Virus record (IMG/VR): IMGVR_UViG_3300044811_000086
Location: 1 to 24,389 of that record
Length of the DNA stretch: 24,389 bases
From: a virus
Direction: 5' to 3' (one strand)
In this document: positions 6,659 through 12,483 of the stretch, piece after piece
Layout: each line of letters starts with the position of its first letter
Numbering within the stretch: position 1 is the stretch's first letter
The notes under the pieces: model-generated
What the model was told of the DNA's origin: nothing
Database searches by the model: none
Seen by the model: the letters and a program-made list of their open reading frames with translations, nothing else
Translations under genes and position numbers: made by a program

Positions 6659-8722
6659 CAATCTGTTACTTTTATGACCAACTATTCGGAAATTCCGAAG
6701 CGTTGGCGGGGACTTTCTCTACTTATCCCTCTCTATGTTTCCATAGAGTTCAGAGCACCGCATCTTTGATAATTTAATGATATGACTTTCTTCTCCACAA
6801 TTCCTACACCATGATTCTTCGGTGGTCGGAATGCCAATGTAATCATGTCCCAAATTATCAGAGTCTTCTCGCTTGCTACGTTCAGACTGAATGAATTTAT
6901 CACAACATTCGTCACAAAAATATAATCCCCATCCAAAAAGCTCTGAAAGCTTTTCTATACAGGATTCTTTATTGCACTTATCACAATGCCATTTATTCAT
7001 TCTTGTCCCTTGTTGTCGCCGTCAGGTTTTTTCCCATAAAAATAAAACGAATCCATGATGCTAAAAACCGCATCCATTTGATCGAAAGTAAAGTTCTGAC
7101 CCTGCATAAATGTCTTCAGGTCGTTAAGGATTTTATCAAATCCTGGAGCTTCCATTATGCTTTTTTGCCTAAACCAACGTTCGCCAGATCCATTTATTTT
7201 TAAAAACATATACCTACGCTGCGAGTTCCAAGTCTATCAGAGAAGATTTTACTACCCCAATCGCTTTAGGGTAATTCCACTTCTGTATGAAGCCAGATAC
7301 GTTCTCTAGCTGACCGATCAAATCGGTATGGCCGAGGCCGAAGTAGGCATCGCGTACAGGAGCTGTTCCAAATCTATCTTCGCCTTCAACCCCTGTTAAG
7401 AAGCTGTAGGCATTATTTCCACGAAGAGTCCTAACAACAATATCCACGTCGGAACGTGTTATCTCTGTTGGGTTATCTCCGTTCGTACCACCCGTGCAAT
7501 TGATAAAGCTAGCAGTCGATGCCAGCATATCGCGCATGAGTTGGTCTTCCGTTTGACGAAGAGAAACGCCTAAGCGTTGGGCTGCTTCGTTCAAAACCGT
7601 TCTGTTACTTTCATGACCAAGAAAATAATTTACTTGGCGGGAAAGGCTCTTCGGCCCCTCCTCTCACGCTTTCGTCGTGAGATCAGACTATCGCATCTGC
7701 TTACGCAGCCAACACACTTAGTCGTTCAGCCTGTACATTAATATCACCTTCATTTATTATTGTATAACCATAAACGTAAGGAGTTTTATGGCTAAAATAG
7801 TTAAATTTTCTACCAGACAAACAACAGAGCAACTTGCCTATTTGGCAGGCATTGTTGATGGAGAAGGATGCTTTTACTTTGGAAAAGTTAAGCAAGGTAG
7901 ATACGGAAATGGAACGCAATGGCATTGCAAACTTGCTGTTACAAGTTGCGATAAATGCCTTACAGATTGGCTTAATGATTTGTTTGGAGGAACTAAGGAG
8001 CAAAGATATCGTTATATCAGCAAGCGAGCATTTGAACGACCCATTCATCGTTGGGACGCCTCTGGCTTGATGTTGAATTATCTTTTGCCTAAAATTCTTC
8101 CTTATCTTATTATTAAGCGCAAGCAATGCGAAACAATGATCGAGATACGAAAAACCTATGCAAATATAGGAAGTAAACGGCTGCCAGACGAAGTTGTCTT
8201 TCGTCGAGAAGAGTTTCTTCTTATTATGCGTAATCTTAATTCTCGTTATCATAACCATCCGTTAAAGGTTCATTAATACTTGGCCCTTGTTACCCTCGTC
8301 TTTACGTTAGGGACTCCAAGTCAATCAGTGTCGGTTTAAAGATCCCATTTTAAATTTAGGATCTTGGTTCTGGAGCGTTACTTGCTCATTGAGCAGTATG
8401 TAGGTCATTACTCCAAAACTCACTACGGCACCTACGCGGCGAATTCAAATAATTTTTTACCGTAGAAATCCATCTGCGCATCAATGTTAATCGCCGTCAG
8501 CGTCTGAGGAGGGGGAGTAATGCCACTGTTTCCTAAAGGAACAGGGGCTGTTGCCAGAGGATTGTATCGTCGCATTCTAAGCGTCGTACCGCCATTTCTA
8601 GGCATAGCTTTCAAGTCAGCTGGTATCTTGTGTATCATATAATGTACAGGAACCGATAACAGCTTAAACGAGAAAGACTGCTGAATTGGAGCAGGTAGAC
8701 CGCCTGTTGTCGTAATCGACAT
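6350..8722 (-). CDS. Major capsid protein, N4-gp56 family, interrupted (four exons)
   Basis: Four minus-strand pieces (8722-8459, 8405-8358, 7597-7268, 6658-6350) join in frame to a 316-residue protein. Recognisable N4-gp56-family segments are LRMRRYNPLATAPVPLGNSG (exon 1), TYILLNEQVTLQNQDP (exon 2), VLNEAAQRLGVSLRQTEDQL and NCTGGTNGDNPTEITRSDVD (exon 3), and STLDSEWGTASNVRFLLSS and IEQDGYSASFIYRPP (exon 4). The joins restore the family sequence exactly (FYG/TYILL, NQDP/VLNEAA, NYP/NQQSTL). The product forms the capsid shell. ATG at 8722 has AGGA 8 nt upstream. Unspliced, translation would stop after about 96 residues, so removal of all three interruptions is needed. Family assignment is from recalled family patterns. 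Confidence 0.9.
6719..7000 (-). CDS. Intron 2-encoded Cys-rich (zinc-ribbon-like) protein, 93 aa
   Basis: The protein has CxxC pairs at residues 6/9, 29/32 and 65/68 (HCDKC, FCDEC, WCRNC), consistent with two small zinc knuckles. It shows no LAGLIDADG, GIY-YIG or HNH nuclease signature. Its ATG overlaps the stop of the upstream 70-residue ORF. Its 3' end (SELYGNIERDK, then TAG) covers the candidate P7 strands of the intron core, so coding and ribozyme constraints overlap here, as in many intron ORFs. The function is unknown. It could be a remnant or replacement of a homing gene, or simply cargo. Confidence 0.6.
   Translation of the reverse strand: MNKWHCDKCNKESCIEKLSELFGWGLYFCDECCDKFIQSERSKREDSDNLGHDYIGIPTTEESWCRNCGEESHIIKLSKMRCSELYGNIERDK
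6997..7209 (-). CDS. Intron 2-encoded small protein, 70 aa
   Basis: This 70-residue soluble helical protein starts MFLKINGSGERWFRQKSIME. An internal ATG at 7155 (MEAPGFDKILNDLKTF) may be the real start, because that region is the well-folded-looking part. AGGT lies only 3 nt before the first ATG. The stop TGA overlaps the ATG of the 93-residue Cys-rich ORF, so the pair is translationally coupled within the intron. I do not recognise the family, and there is no nuclease motif. Confidence 0.5.
   Translation of the reverse strand: MFLKINGSGERWFRQKSIMEAPGFDKILNDLKTFMQGQNFTFDQMDAVFSIMDSFYFYGKKPDGDNKGQE
7268..7597 (-). CDS. Major capsid protein exon 3 (110 codons)
   Basis: It encodes VLNEAAQRLG through VSGFIQKWNYP, the central core of the capsid protein. 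It starts with GTT directly after the terminal G of the 760-nt intron. It ends TACCCT, which pairs with GGGGTA at 7253-7258 of the next intron. Read-through into that intron hits a stop at 7214. Confidence 0.88.
7598..8357 (-). ncRNA. Group I intron 1 in the major capsid gene (760 nt)
   Basis: Protein continuity (NQDP/VLNEAA) fixes both ends. P1 is exon GATCCT (8358-8363) with guide GGGATC (8341-8346), with U-G at the splice site. P3 is ACACT (8327-8331) with AGTGT (7714-7718). P7 is GACTA (7719-7723) with TAGTC (7686-7690). P8 is CTGC-GTAA-GCAG (7697-7708). A P9-like hairpin CTCACG/CGTGAG follows, and the terminal G is at 7598. The order P1-P3-P4/P6-P7-P3'-P8-P7' is that of group I ribozymes. 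The antisense endonuclease gene sits in the peripheral loop before P7, leaving the core intact. Confidence 0.9.
7788..8276 (+). CDS. LAGLIDADG homing endonuclease, antisense within intron 1
   Basis: The 162-residue product has a single LAGLIDADG motif, LAGIVDGEG, at residues 19-27 with its acidic catalytic residue. It is followed by the usual CFYFGKVKQ strand and, near the middle, LTDWLNDLFGG. One motif in this length implies a homodimer that cleaves the intronless capsid gene and drives intron spread. AAGGAG lies 5 nt before ATG at 7788, and TATAAC about 20 nt upstream could be a -10 box. The gene is read on the strand opposite to the intron and capsid gene, so it needs its own promoter and is not made from the spliced transcript. 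Confidence 0.88.
   Translation: MAKIVKFSTRQTTEQLAYLAGIVDGEGCFYFGKVKQGRYGNGTQWHCKLAVTSCDKCLTDWLNDLFGGTKEQRYRYISKRAFERPIHRWDASGLMLNYLLPKILPYLIIKRKQCETMIEIRKTYANIGSKRLPDEVVFRREEFLLIMRNLNSRYHNHPLKVH
8358..8405 (-). CDS. Major capsid protein exon 2 (16 codons)
   Basis: This 48-nt micro-exon encodes TYILLNEQVTLQNQDP, a conserved capsid segment. It lies between the 53-nt interruption and the 760-nt intron. It ends GATCCT, which pairs with the internal guide GGGATC at 8341-8346. Confidence 0.85.
8406..8458 (-). other. 53-nt core-less intron-like insertion in the major capsid gene
   Basis: Between exon 1 (FYG) and exon 2 (TYILL) lie 53 nt with in-frame stops and a frame change. The first base follows a T, and the last base is G, as in group I introns. 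Exon CTACGGT (8459-8465) pairs over 7 bp with GCCGTAG (8423-8429), with U-G at the junction. Nothing resembling P3-P8 fits. The stretch GAATTCGCCGCGTAGGT resembles GAACTCGCAGCGTAGGT near the 5' end of intron 2, so it may be a deleted intron. How it is removed or bypassed is unknown. Confidence 0.7.
8459..8722 (-). CDS. Major capsid protein exon 1 (88 codons)
   Basis: It encodes MSITTTGGLPAPIQQSFSFK through IDAQMDFYG, the N-terminal arm of the capsid protein. The exon ends CTACGGT, which is fully complementary (final pair U-G) to GCCGTAG at 8423-8429 inside the 53-nt interruption that follows. Confidence 0.8.
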
Positions 8723-8753
8723 AAGCAAATCCTAATTTGTATGCCAGAAATGC

Positions 8754-9479
8754 CTAAGCTCTCTTGGCGGCTTCTCTCATTTCCTTATACAATTGAGACT
8801 TGAGCTCTTTTGTCAGCCCATTTTCGAAAAGATGGGCATTGCCCAAAGCAGATTGTTTAGTGACTGCATTAACCGAGAGCGGTTTCTGCGCATTTTTAAC
8901 AGCCCTTTCCTTGTCGGGTTGAGGCGTTTCTTTATCACTAATGCCTAGTTTCTTCATAAGTTTATAGGCCGCTATGCCTTGAGCATAAGGATCGTCTTGA
9001 AGCTTCCATATCGATAAAGCAAGTTCTGGCTCTTCTTGTTTCAAAAGTTCAATATTTTCTTTCGAGACAACATCGGCATAATCCGAAAACTTCAGAGAAA
9101 GTCTCTCATCTACCGTCGCCGCTTCCCGCTGCCTTAAGATATTCTCCGCAATCTTTGCGGCCTTTTTCTCGATGAGCTTCTCCATTTGCGAGTAAGTGAC
9201 GATATCGTCCTTACCCATCGGAGATGCCTCTTCTTCAGGCTGCGATGCAGGCTTCTGCATCTGACTGACCTTCTCGGCAAGTTCCTTATTTTGCCGATCA
9301 AGCTCTTGCATTTTCTTCCTGGCCTCTGCCCAGTTATATTCCTGGTCATTTCGCTTCTTGCGTTCCGCAAGTTGCGCCTTCGGCTCAGGCGTCGATGCTT
9401 CCTGTGCTTGCTGTCCTTCGACTTGCGGTTCAGCGACCTCCGCTACCTCTTCAGCGCTTGGTTGTACCTCGGCAGACAT
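8754..9479 (-). CDS. Scaffolding-like protein, 241 aa
   Basis: This is a highly charged, Gln/Glu/Lys/Ala-rich protein. Residues 1-40 are acidic and disordered (AEEVAEVAEPQVEG). A coiled coil follows (ARKKMQELDRQNKELAEKVS), then a helical domain with DERLSLKFSDYADVVSKENI, and a basic C-terminal tail EMREAAKRA. Position directly before the major capsid gene, acidic N-terminus and basic C-terminus are typical of internal scaffolding proteins, which template procapsid assembly and then leave. I chose ATG at 9479 because AAGGA lies 8 nt upstream. An earlier ATG at 9488 lies too close to that site. Confidence 0.75.
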   Translation of the reverse strand: MSAEVQPSAEEVAEVAEPQVEGQQAQEASTPEPKAQLAERKKRNDQEYNWAEARKKMQELDRQNKELAEKVSQMQKPASQPEEEASPMGKDDIVTYSQMEKLIEKKAAKIAENILRQREAATVDERLSLKFSDYADVVSKENIELLKQEEPELALSIWKLQDDPYAQGIAAYKLMKKLGISDKETPQPDKERAVKNAQKPLSVNAVTKQSALGNAHLFENGLTKELKSQLYKEMREAAKRA

Positions 9480-9564
9480 AAAACACATCCTTTGGCCTTG
9501 GCGATGGCCATTGTTACGCCTATAAACAAAGCTGACCGCGCTTTACGGCGCAGACGATTGTCAA

Positions 9565-9586
9565 CTTATAATTTTATTTTTACAGG
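9565..9586 (-). promoter_or_regulatory. Recurrent A/T-rich upstream motif, copy 2
   Basis: The minus strand contains CCTGTAAAAATAAAATTATA, 86 nt before the scaffold ATG. It matches the motif at four other minus-strand units. TTGACA follows at 9557-9562, but no good -10 is spaced from it. The 9489-9657 intergenic region otherwise shows only the imperfect inverted repeat TGGCC/GGCCA near 9493-9510. Confidence 0.3.
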
Positions 9587-9657
9587 ATAAGAGAAGATGT
9601 GTCAAATTTTTAATTTAAAGTTAGAAAAACATTAGAACGATTTAATAACATGAATAC

Positions 9658-9900
9658 ATGATGATCCACGTCTCCGAAGACCTACCGCCAGAAGGGAAGC
9701 TAGTCATAGGCTATAGCGAAGTGCATCATACATATTATATCTGCAAGTGGACGGCGGCAAGAGGATGGTTGTCTCAAAAAGACGCAACTGTTCAGATAGT
9801 GACTCATTGGGATAACACCCAAGTCGACTTCTCACTTCAGATTTCAGATGATCCTAACAAAGAACTCGCCAAAAAGTACGGATTCGACGTGGCCGATTAA
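9658..9900 (+). CDS. Hypothetical protein, 80 aa
   Basis: This single-gene plus-strand cassette encodes a compact protein (MMIHVSEDLPPEGKLVIGYS start) with a Trp/Tyr-rich centre (HHTYYICKWTAARGW) and an acidic C-terminus. Tandem ATGs occur at 9658 and 9661, with no clear Shine-Dalgarno. It reads like the small phage proteins with a DUF551-like texture (short beta protein with W...W pairs), but that is a weak resemblance. Its TAA (9898-9900) overlaps the minus-strand TAA (9897-9899) in TTAA, so it converges directly with the next gene. Confidence 0.55.
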   Translation: MMIHVSEDLPPEGKLVIGYSEVHHTYYICKWTAARGWLSQKDATVQIVTHWDNTQVDFSLQISDDPNKELAKKYGFDVAD

Positions 9901-10343
9901 GCAAGCCTCCCTTCTCTGAAAAGCCTAAGCCACTTCACGACATCTCTATCGTAACTGTCAGGTGTCTTTAGTATAGCTTTGGCATCCTGAGCCGTCGGCA
10001 ATGACCATTCTAGATCAATCTGATGAGTTTTACCGTCTACTTTCCATACATCGTGATCGTGATTGGGATAATCCCTTCTCAAAACCTTAGCAGAAGGCCT
10101 GGTCTGACGCGCTACATACCACTGTCGAAGAACATTCATCGCCCACACTTCTTTTTTCCTCAGCACCACCACGTAAAAGGGGGATTTGTATTTCCCAATA
10201 TTTTTCTCAATAGTGTCGATAAGCTCTTTCCTATAGCGAGGAGACATCCCCTCGATCGTTTCGCCCACTTCTTGAGTGTGAGAGGGGTTTTTGCACAAAA
10301 TGTCATAGACAGCCTTTCCTACCTTGGTATCTTTTTCATTCAT
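9897..10343 (-). CDS. Conserved phage hypothetical protein, 148 aa
   Basis: The protein has an N-terminal helical part (MNEKDTKVGKAVYDILCKNP) and a conserved-looking centre, SPFYVVVLRKKEVWAMNVLR then RQTRPSAKVLRRDYPNHDHD. It ends with a helix, VVKWLRLFREGRLA. From general familiarity the same YVVVLRKKE...RQTRP...YPxxDHDV pattern is seen in many uncultured phage genomes near the scaffold and portal genes, without an assigned role. No catalytic motif is certain. An A/T-rich motif shared with other units lies 18 nt upstream. Confidence 0.6.
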   Translation of the reverse strand: MNEKDTKVGKAVYDILCKNPSHTQEVGETIEGMSPRYRKELIDTIEKNIGKYKSPFYVVVLRKKEVWAMNVLRQWYVARQTRPSAKVLRRDYPNHDHDVWKVDGKTHQIDLEWSLPTAQDAKAILKTPDSYDRDVVKWLRLFREGRLA

Positions 10344-10350
10344 TTCTCTT

Positions 10351-10380
10351 GGATATCAAAACTTTATTTTTAATGCAAAA
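10351..10380 (-). promoter_or_regulatory. Recurrent A/T-rich upstream motif, copy 3
   Basis: The minus strand reads TTGCATTAAAAATAAAGTTT then TGATAT. The core AAAAATAAAGTTT matches the copies at 9565-9586 and 14697-14714. It ends about 18 nt before the ATG at 10343 and lies in a divergent region with the plus-strand gene at 10420. Confidence 0.35.
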
Positions 10381-10419
10381 TTGACTTAATGCATTTATCT
10401 TATGTATAGGAGAAAAACA

Positions 10420-10839
10420 ATGGATTATTCGAATTTGATTATCGCTATTTGCTCAGGAATCGGAGTTGTCATTTCGCTTTACACATTTCTTTCTAAGAGA
10501 TTCGATCAAATCGATGATAGATTTATCAGAATGCAAGAAGACATGGACTCGCGATTCAACAAAGTAGATGAACAGTTTCAAAGAATAGATGAGAAGCTCC
10601 ACCGAATGGACGAAAAATTTGATCGAATGGATGAAAAGTTTGAAGGCAGATTTTCAAAGATAGATGAAAAATTAGACAAAATCCAAGAAGATGTAAGCGA
10701 CGTGAAAGAGCGCCTGTCTTTTTTGGAAGCCTCCTCCATCTATACTATGCCATCAGAGCCGCCTAAACCTACGACGAGAAGCGAAATAGCCAAGGCAATG
10801 TGGCGTAAAAGACGCTCTAAACAGATTGAGAAGAAATAA
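10420..10839 (+). CDS. Membrane-anchored coiled-coil repeat protein, 139 aa
   Basis: I chose ATG at 10420 because TAGGAG lies 7 nt upstream. An ATG at 10402 would put that site inside the gene. Residues 4-25 form a transmembrane helix (LIIAICSGIGVVISLYTFL). Residues about 27-105 then form a continuous coiled coil built from seven-residue repeats of the R/K-F/I-D-x-M/I-D-E-K type (HRMDEKFDRMDEKFEG). A short Pro-rich linker and a basic tail (WRKRRSKQIEKK) end the protein. The tail could bind nucleic acid or membrane. It resembles DUF1640/Bdr-like repeat proteins in architecture only. It is the first gene of the largest plus-strand cassette. Confidence 0.7.
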   Translation: MDYSNLIIAICSGIGVVISLYTFLSKRFDQIDDRFIRMQEDMDSRFNKVDEQFQRIDEKLHRMDEKFDRMDEKFEGRFSKIDEKLDKIQEDVSDVKERLSFLEASSIYTMPSEPPKPTTRSEIAKAMWRKRRSKQIEKK

Positions 10840-11210
10840 TGAAAACAACAAAAAAATGCACCATTGAATTAAAAGATTTTGGCCGTGAATTACGCAAGAA
10901 CTTCTCCGAGGATGAAATCACTTCTTTCATTATAACCATCATGGGCATGTCAGATATTTCACATAGATTTCTGTTTGAAGAAGTGCGAAAAGTCATGAAA
11001 CTACCAGTCCGAGTAAAATACTCAATGATTCAACACGCTGCTTTTTATAGAATGCTTGGCCGCGTCGCTAGAAAGGAAGAGCTCACGGGAGAAACAAAAT
11101 ACATGCCAATGGACTCCTCTTCATGGGAATCTGAAGAAGATTTTGAAAAAAGATTCATTTTCGTGGTCAAAGGTTACTACGAAGGCTTGAAGGAAGAAGG
11201 AAAGTTATGA
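10839..11210 (+). CDS. Hypothetical helical protein, 123 aa
   Basis: This soluble, mostly helical protein (MKTTKKCTIELKDFGRELRK start) has a charged C-terminus, EEDFEKRFIFVVKGYYEGLK. Its ATG overlaps the stop of the coiled-coil gene (TAATG), and its own end overlaps the next gene by 4 nt, so it is translated as part of one operon. I do not recognise the family. It resembles the other small helical accessory proteins at 18828, 19094, 22440 and 22670 in general pattern (two or three amphipathic helices of about 20 residues). Confidence 0.6.
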   Translation: MKTTKKCTIELKDFGRELRKNFSEDEITSFIITIMGMSDISHRFLFEEVRKVMKLPVRVKYSMIQHAAFYRMLGRVARKEELTGETKYMPMDSSSWESEEDFEKRFIFVVKGYYEGLKEEGKL

Positions 11211-11416
11211 TAATCAACAGCATCTCGGAATTCTTAAAAAGGTGTTTAGCTTTTTTCACAAGGCCAGAAAATCGGTGCTCTTATTGCTTTAAAAAAGTAG
11301 AACCATATATCTTAGAACGTTCTTCAATGACTAAGATTGTCTGTGAAGATCCTGATGTTGTAATTATCAGAAGAACCCTATGCGCATCATGCATTAGGAA
11401 AGGGAAATATCTATGA
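11207..11416 (+). CDS. Small zinc-ribbon-like protein, 69 aa
   Basis: It has CSYC at residues 24-27 and CASC near residues 59-62, a CxxC...CxxC arrangement consistent with one zinc ribbon. AAGGAAG upstream is a good Shine-Dalgarno. The first seven residues, MIINSIS, are nearly the same as those of the next two genes (MIIDCIS), and the DNA matches too. The function is unknown. Small zinc ribbons of phages often act on host transcription or nucleases, but nothing here identifies the target. Confidence 0.6.
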   Translation: MIINSISEFLKRCLAFFTRPENRCSYCFKKVEPYILERSSMTKIVCEDPDVVIIRRTLCASCIRKGKYL

Positions 11417-11553
11417 TCATTGACTGCATTTCTTGCGTGTTTAAATGGATGTGTACGTGTGAAGCAGCCAATCTTGGGAATCTCCTGCAAGGAGTTGCAA
11501 TATGCGGATTAGCCATAATGTCATTGATATGGTTTTTGGAGATTAAGAAATGA
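11413..11553 (+). CDS. Tiny membrane protein, 46 aa
   Basis: The sequence starts MIIDCISCVFKWMCTC and continues with a hydrophobic helix (LQGVAICGLAIMSLIWFLEI) before a basic end, so it is a one-pass membrane peptide with four Cys in the first 16 residues. It overlaps the genes on both sides by 4 nt (ATGA). The first 17 nt equal those of the next gene at 11550, so it may have arisen by duplication of a gene start. The function is unknown. Confidence 0.55.
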   Translation: MIIDCISCVFKWMCTCEAANLGNLLQGVAICGLAIMSLIWFLEIKK

Positions 11554-12277
11554 TCATTGACTGCATCTCCGATCTCCATGGCCATTATCCCAAATTAGAA
11601 TGCGGCGACTTACTGATAGTGGCGGGGGATGTAGATCCTCCCAATGAACATTGGATGGATCATTCATTTATAAACTGGCTAGAGAAACAACCATATAAGA
11701 AAAAGATTTTTGTAGCAGGAAACCACGACAATCGACAAGTATCTCATCCGTGGAACGCCTTTGACTATGAATATCTCTGCGACTCCGGCACTGAATTCGA
11801 ATACTGGGAAGAAGAACCTCATCCCGCTAGTACAGATTTCGTGAGCATAGATGCCTTGTGTCACACAAAAAAAAGCTCAAAATCTGGGGATCGCCGTGGA
11901 CAAAATCCTTCAAAGGCATGAATCCTCATTGCAAGGCATTTACCTTGGATACCGAAGAGAAGCTTGCTGAGAAGTGGGCATTGATTCCAAATGACACAGA
12001 CATACTTGTGACGCACAGCCCTCCCTATGGAATACGGGATGCTGTGAAGAATTATTCCAGCGGGAAAATAGAATGCTACGGCAGCAAGTCGCTGCAAATG
12101 GAGTTATTTCTTCGTTTGAATCCAAAACTAACGGTCTTCGGACATATTCACGAAGGATATGGAATTGAACCGCCAGGAGGGATTGTAGAAAGATGCGTCA
12201 ACGCCTCCCACGTCAACGCCTCCCACGTCAACGAGCATTATGAGCCGGTTAATAAACCAATCAGGATTATCTTATGA
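11550..12277 (+). CDS. Calcineurin-like metallophosphoesterase, split by a -1 frameshift
   Basis: Two frames together make a complete metallophosphoesterase. Frame one (11550-11921) gives SDLHGHYP (DxH), VAGDVDPP (GDxxD-type) and FVAGNHDNRQ (GNHD). Frame two (to 12277) gives LKIWGSPWTKSF, ILVTHSPPYG and VFGHIHEGYG (GHxH). All five metal-ligand motifs are present, and order and spacing match MPPED-type phosphoesterases. The switch needs a -1 shift within eight A at 11867-11874, where A AAA AAA is in frame zero. It could be programmed slippage, a natural mutation or a sequencing error. Read unshifted, the first frame stops at 11921. GTG at 11858 is a possible restart for frame two. Confidence 0.75.
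12196..12233 (+). repeat. 15-bp tandem repeat near the phosphoesterase 3' end
   Basis: CGTCAACGCCTCCCA occurs at 12196-12210 and 12211-12225, followed by a partial copy CGTCAACG. It adds the peptide VNASHVNASHVN, where related proteins would have one copy, so it is an in-frame duplication. Confidence 0.85.
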
Positions 12278-12477
12278 CCCTATGGACAGATTTTGAAAGA
12301 AAAACCCCTAAGAACAAATGCATATGTGATATCCTTGTTCTTCTAGAAACGGGCGATCTAGAACAGGAATTGGGTATATTTCATAAGAACCTGGGAACAT
12401 TTGTAATGCGCGCGTCAGATAAAATTCCATGCGGAACTACTGGCCGAGTTCTTTATTGGAAAGAGCAAGAAGATTAG
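12274..12477 (+). CDS. Hypothetical protein, 67 aa
   Basis: This 67-residue protein (MTLWTDFERKTPKNKCICDI start) overlaps the phosphoesterase stop by 4 nt (ATGA). It has two Cys (KCIC) and one more near the end (IPCGTTGR), but no full zinc site, and no membrane segment. It is tightly packed in the operon, so the reading frame is probably real. I do not recognise the family. Confidence 0.5.
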   Translation: MTLWTDFERKTPKNKCICDILVLLETGDLEQELGIFHKNLGTFVMRASDKIPCGTTGRVLYWKEQED

Positions 12478-12483
12478 GATAAA

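Larger units (their letters stand above)
6659..7267 (-). ncRNA. Group I intron 2 in the major capsid gene (609 nt)
   Basis: The ends are fixed by protein continuity (NYP/NQQ), by a 6-bp P1 between exon TACCCT (7268-7273) and guide GGGGTA (7253-7258) with U-G at the splice site, and by a terminal G at 6659. CTCTA at 6744-6748 and TAGAG at 6717-6721 are candidate P7 strands. The last 27 nt (TTGGTCATAAAAGTAACAGA plus TTG) and the upstream CCCGCCAA arm closely match the end of intron 1. The shared CTGATAGACTTGGA stretch near the 5' end also matches it. The core is less clear than in intron 1. The intron carries two sense ORFs. Confidence 0.8.

Noticed and set aside
6719-7209. Intron 2 ORFs as a split homing endonuclease
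   Set aside because: No nuclease motif can be placed in either, even allowing a frameshift. They are kept as unknown proteins.
7701-8258. 185-residue minus-strand open frame across intron 1
   Set aside because: It is the shadow of the LAGLIDADG gene and the intron core. Its composition is low quality and it lacks any family pattern.
8406-8458. Plain point frameshift in the capsid gene
   Set aside because: The insert is 53 nt with exact protein junctions and a 7-bp guide match, which is too specific for simple decay.
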